Source: Alkalihalobacterium sp048323755
GTDB taxonomy: Bacteria; Bacillota; Bacilli; Bacillales; Bacillaceae_F
Assembly (NCBI RefSeq): GCF_048323755.1
Contig: NZ_JBLWFS010000001.1
Location: 1 to 64,000, forward strand
Direction: 5' to 3'
DNA length: 64,000 bases
A program made the position numbers and the translations under genes. Shown one piece after another: positions 63,276 to 64,000 of the stretch. Within the stretch, counting starts at the first letter, position 1. Every line of letters begins with the position of its first letter. Under the pieces are notes generated by a model. That model saw only the letters and a list, made by a program, of their open reading frames with translations, had not been told where the DNA came from and did not search any database.

Positions 63276-63905
63276 ATGAAGAAAAAGGGGACAACGGAAA
63301 TACAGCGAGGACAGGCGATAACGTTTCGCCTTCCTTCGGATACACCTGATCATATTATTAAGCAACTCCAGAAATTAAAAGAAACTGAGCGAAGAAACTT
63401 CTCTAGTAAAATCGCTCAGTTTGCTTTGGAAGGTGTCAATCAATCGTTAGTAAAAGAAAGAGAAACACTAACAATTCCGCTTCCAAAGCCGTTAAGTAAA
63501 GAACAACGAAACTGGTTGAAGCATTCACATTCCGAAGCATTATTAGGAACGATTGTCTATCAATTACTATCCGATCCGCTTCGTGCGACTTCGATTTTAG
63601 CTGCCCTAAATAGTAATTCACTAGATATTGATGAAGCTCTTTACTTACAAGAAGTTGAAATTGAAGAGCCTATAGTGGAGCAGACGGTGACAGCTAGTAA
63701 GAGAAACCCAGTGGAGGAACAAGATCCAGAGGAATTCGAAGAAGAAGTTGAAGGTCCAAATGATATCGACTTAGATGATGACTTAGAAAATTTCAATTGG
63801 AACGAGGCGAAGCAAGAAGTAGCTGCTTCTGCTGAAGAACCTGAAGAAAAAGAAGAAGACATCGAAGACCTGCTCGGCGGCTTCCTCGCTCAAATGAATA
63901 AATAA
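63276..63905 (+). CDS. ParR-like centromere-binding partner protein
   Basis: The 209-residue protein begins with a strand and two helices resembling a ribbon-helix-helix (QAITFRLPSDTPDHIIKQL near 13, then FSSKIAQFALEGVNQSL near 43). Its last 75 residues are very acidic, ending EDIEDLLGGFLAQMNK. ParR proteins combine an RHH DNA-binding part with a tail that binds ParM. Sequence similarity to named ParR families is not visible by eye, so the call rests on architecture and its place nine bases after the actin gene. The ATG follows AGGGTGATCCC. Confidence 0.7.
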   Translation: MKKKGTTEIQRGQAITFRLPSDTPDHIIKQLQKLKETERRNFSSKIAQFALEGVNQSLVKERETLTIPLPKPLSKEQRNWLKHSHSEALLGTIVYQLLSDPLRATSILAALNSNSLDIDEALYLQEVEIEEPIVEQTVTASKRNPVEEQDPEEFEEEVEGPNDIDLDDDLENFNWNEAKQEVAASAEEPEEKEEDIEDLLGGFLAQMNK

Positions 63906-63916
63906 AAAAAGAAAAG

Positions 63917-63964
63917 GGTAGCAGGCACCTTTAATGCGTTATTGTATTAAAGGTACCTGCTACC
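63917..63964. terminator. Long palindrome after the parR-like gene
   Basis: GGTAGCAGGCACCTTTAAT (63917-63935) and ATTAAAGGTACCTGCTACC (63946-63964) pair with one mismatch. No long T run follows, so it may be a dispersed palindrome rather than a plain terminator. It shares CAGGCACC with the palindrome at 52888. Confidence 0.55.
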
Positions 63965-64000
63965 TATTTTAGTAGGTTTTGGATGACGTTGTTCGTTAAG

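Overview
This is the replication-origin region of a low-GC, spore-forming Firmicute of the family Bacillaceae. The gene order rpmH-rnpA-yidC-jag-mnmE-mnmG-rsmG-noc-soj-spo0J, the walRKHIJ operon and the sporulation gene yyaC all point there. The window shows no clear species marker. Some alkaliphilic or halotolerant genus is a guess.

Left of the origin (1-11 kb, all minus strand) lies dnaA-dnaN-yaaA-recF-remB-gyrB-gyrA. It is followed by an HD-GYP-like gene and by the leader and first bases of a 16S rRNA gene cut off by the window edge. oriC occupies about 11.0-11.5 kb, between dnaA and rpmH, with a second DnaA-box set between dnaA and dnaN. Transcription therefore runs away from the origin on both sides.

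Right of the origin (11.7-47.9 kb, mostly plus strand) come ribosome and tRNA-processing genes, YidC insertase, and the chromosome segregation block noc-soj-spo0J with two parS sites and a 275-bp tandem repeat. Next are ychF, rpsF-ssb-rpsR, the c-di-AMP phosphodiesterase gdpP, rplI, dnaB and purA. A trnY-like tRNA cluster follows; it carries a lone 5S rRNA gene and a duplicated 5' half of tRNA-Lys. Then come an M23 cell-wall hydrolase, the WalRK two-component operon, an HtrA-type protease and rlmH.

From the 3' end of rlmH to about 51.1 kb the DNA becomes accessory. There are two imperfect copies of the rlmH 3' end spaced 1.6 kb apart, orphan SEC-C and DUF2971 genes, and broken reading frames. 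This is the layout of an SCC-type integration hotspot that has lost its recombinase.

The last 13 kb holds a DbpA-type helicase, a metallophosphoesterase, a lysophospholipase-like hydrolase, an L,D-transpeptidase, an MpsC/DUF2294 protein, a UbiD-family decarboxylase with a DUF2071 partner, and a SinR-like regulator. It ends with an actin-like ParM gene and a ParR-like gene preceded by 13 phased copies of a TGTWTACA-like motif. This resembles a plasmid-type ParMRC partition system in a chromosomal setting and is the most interesting locus in the window together with the rlmH island.
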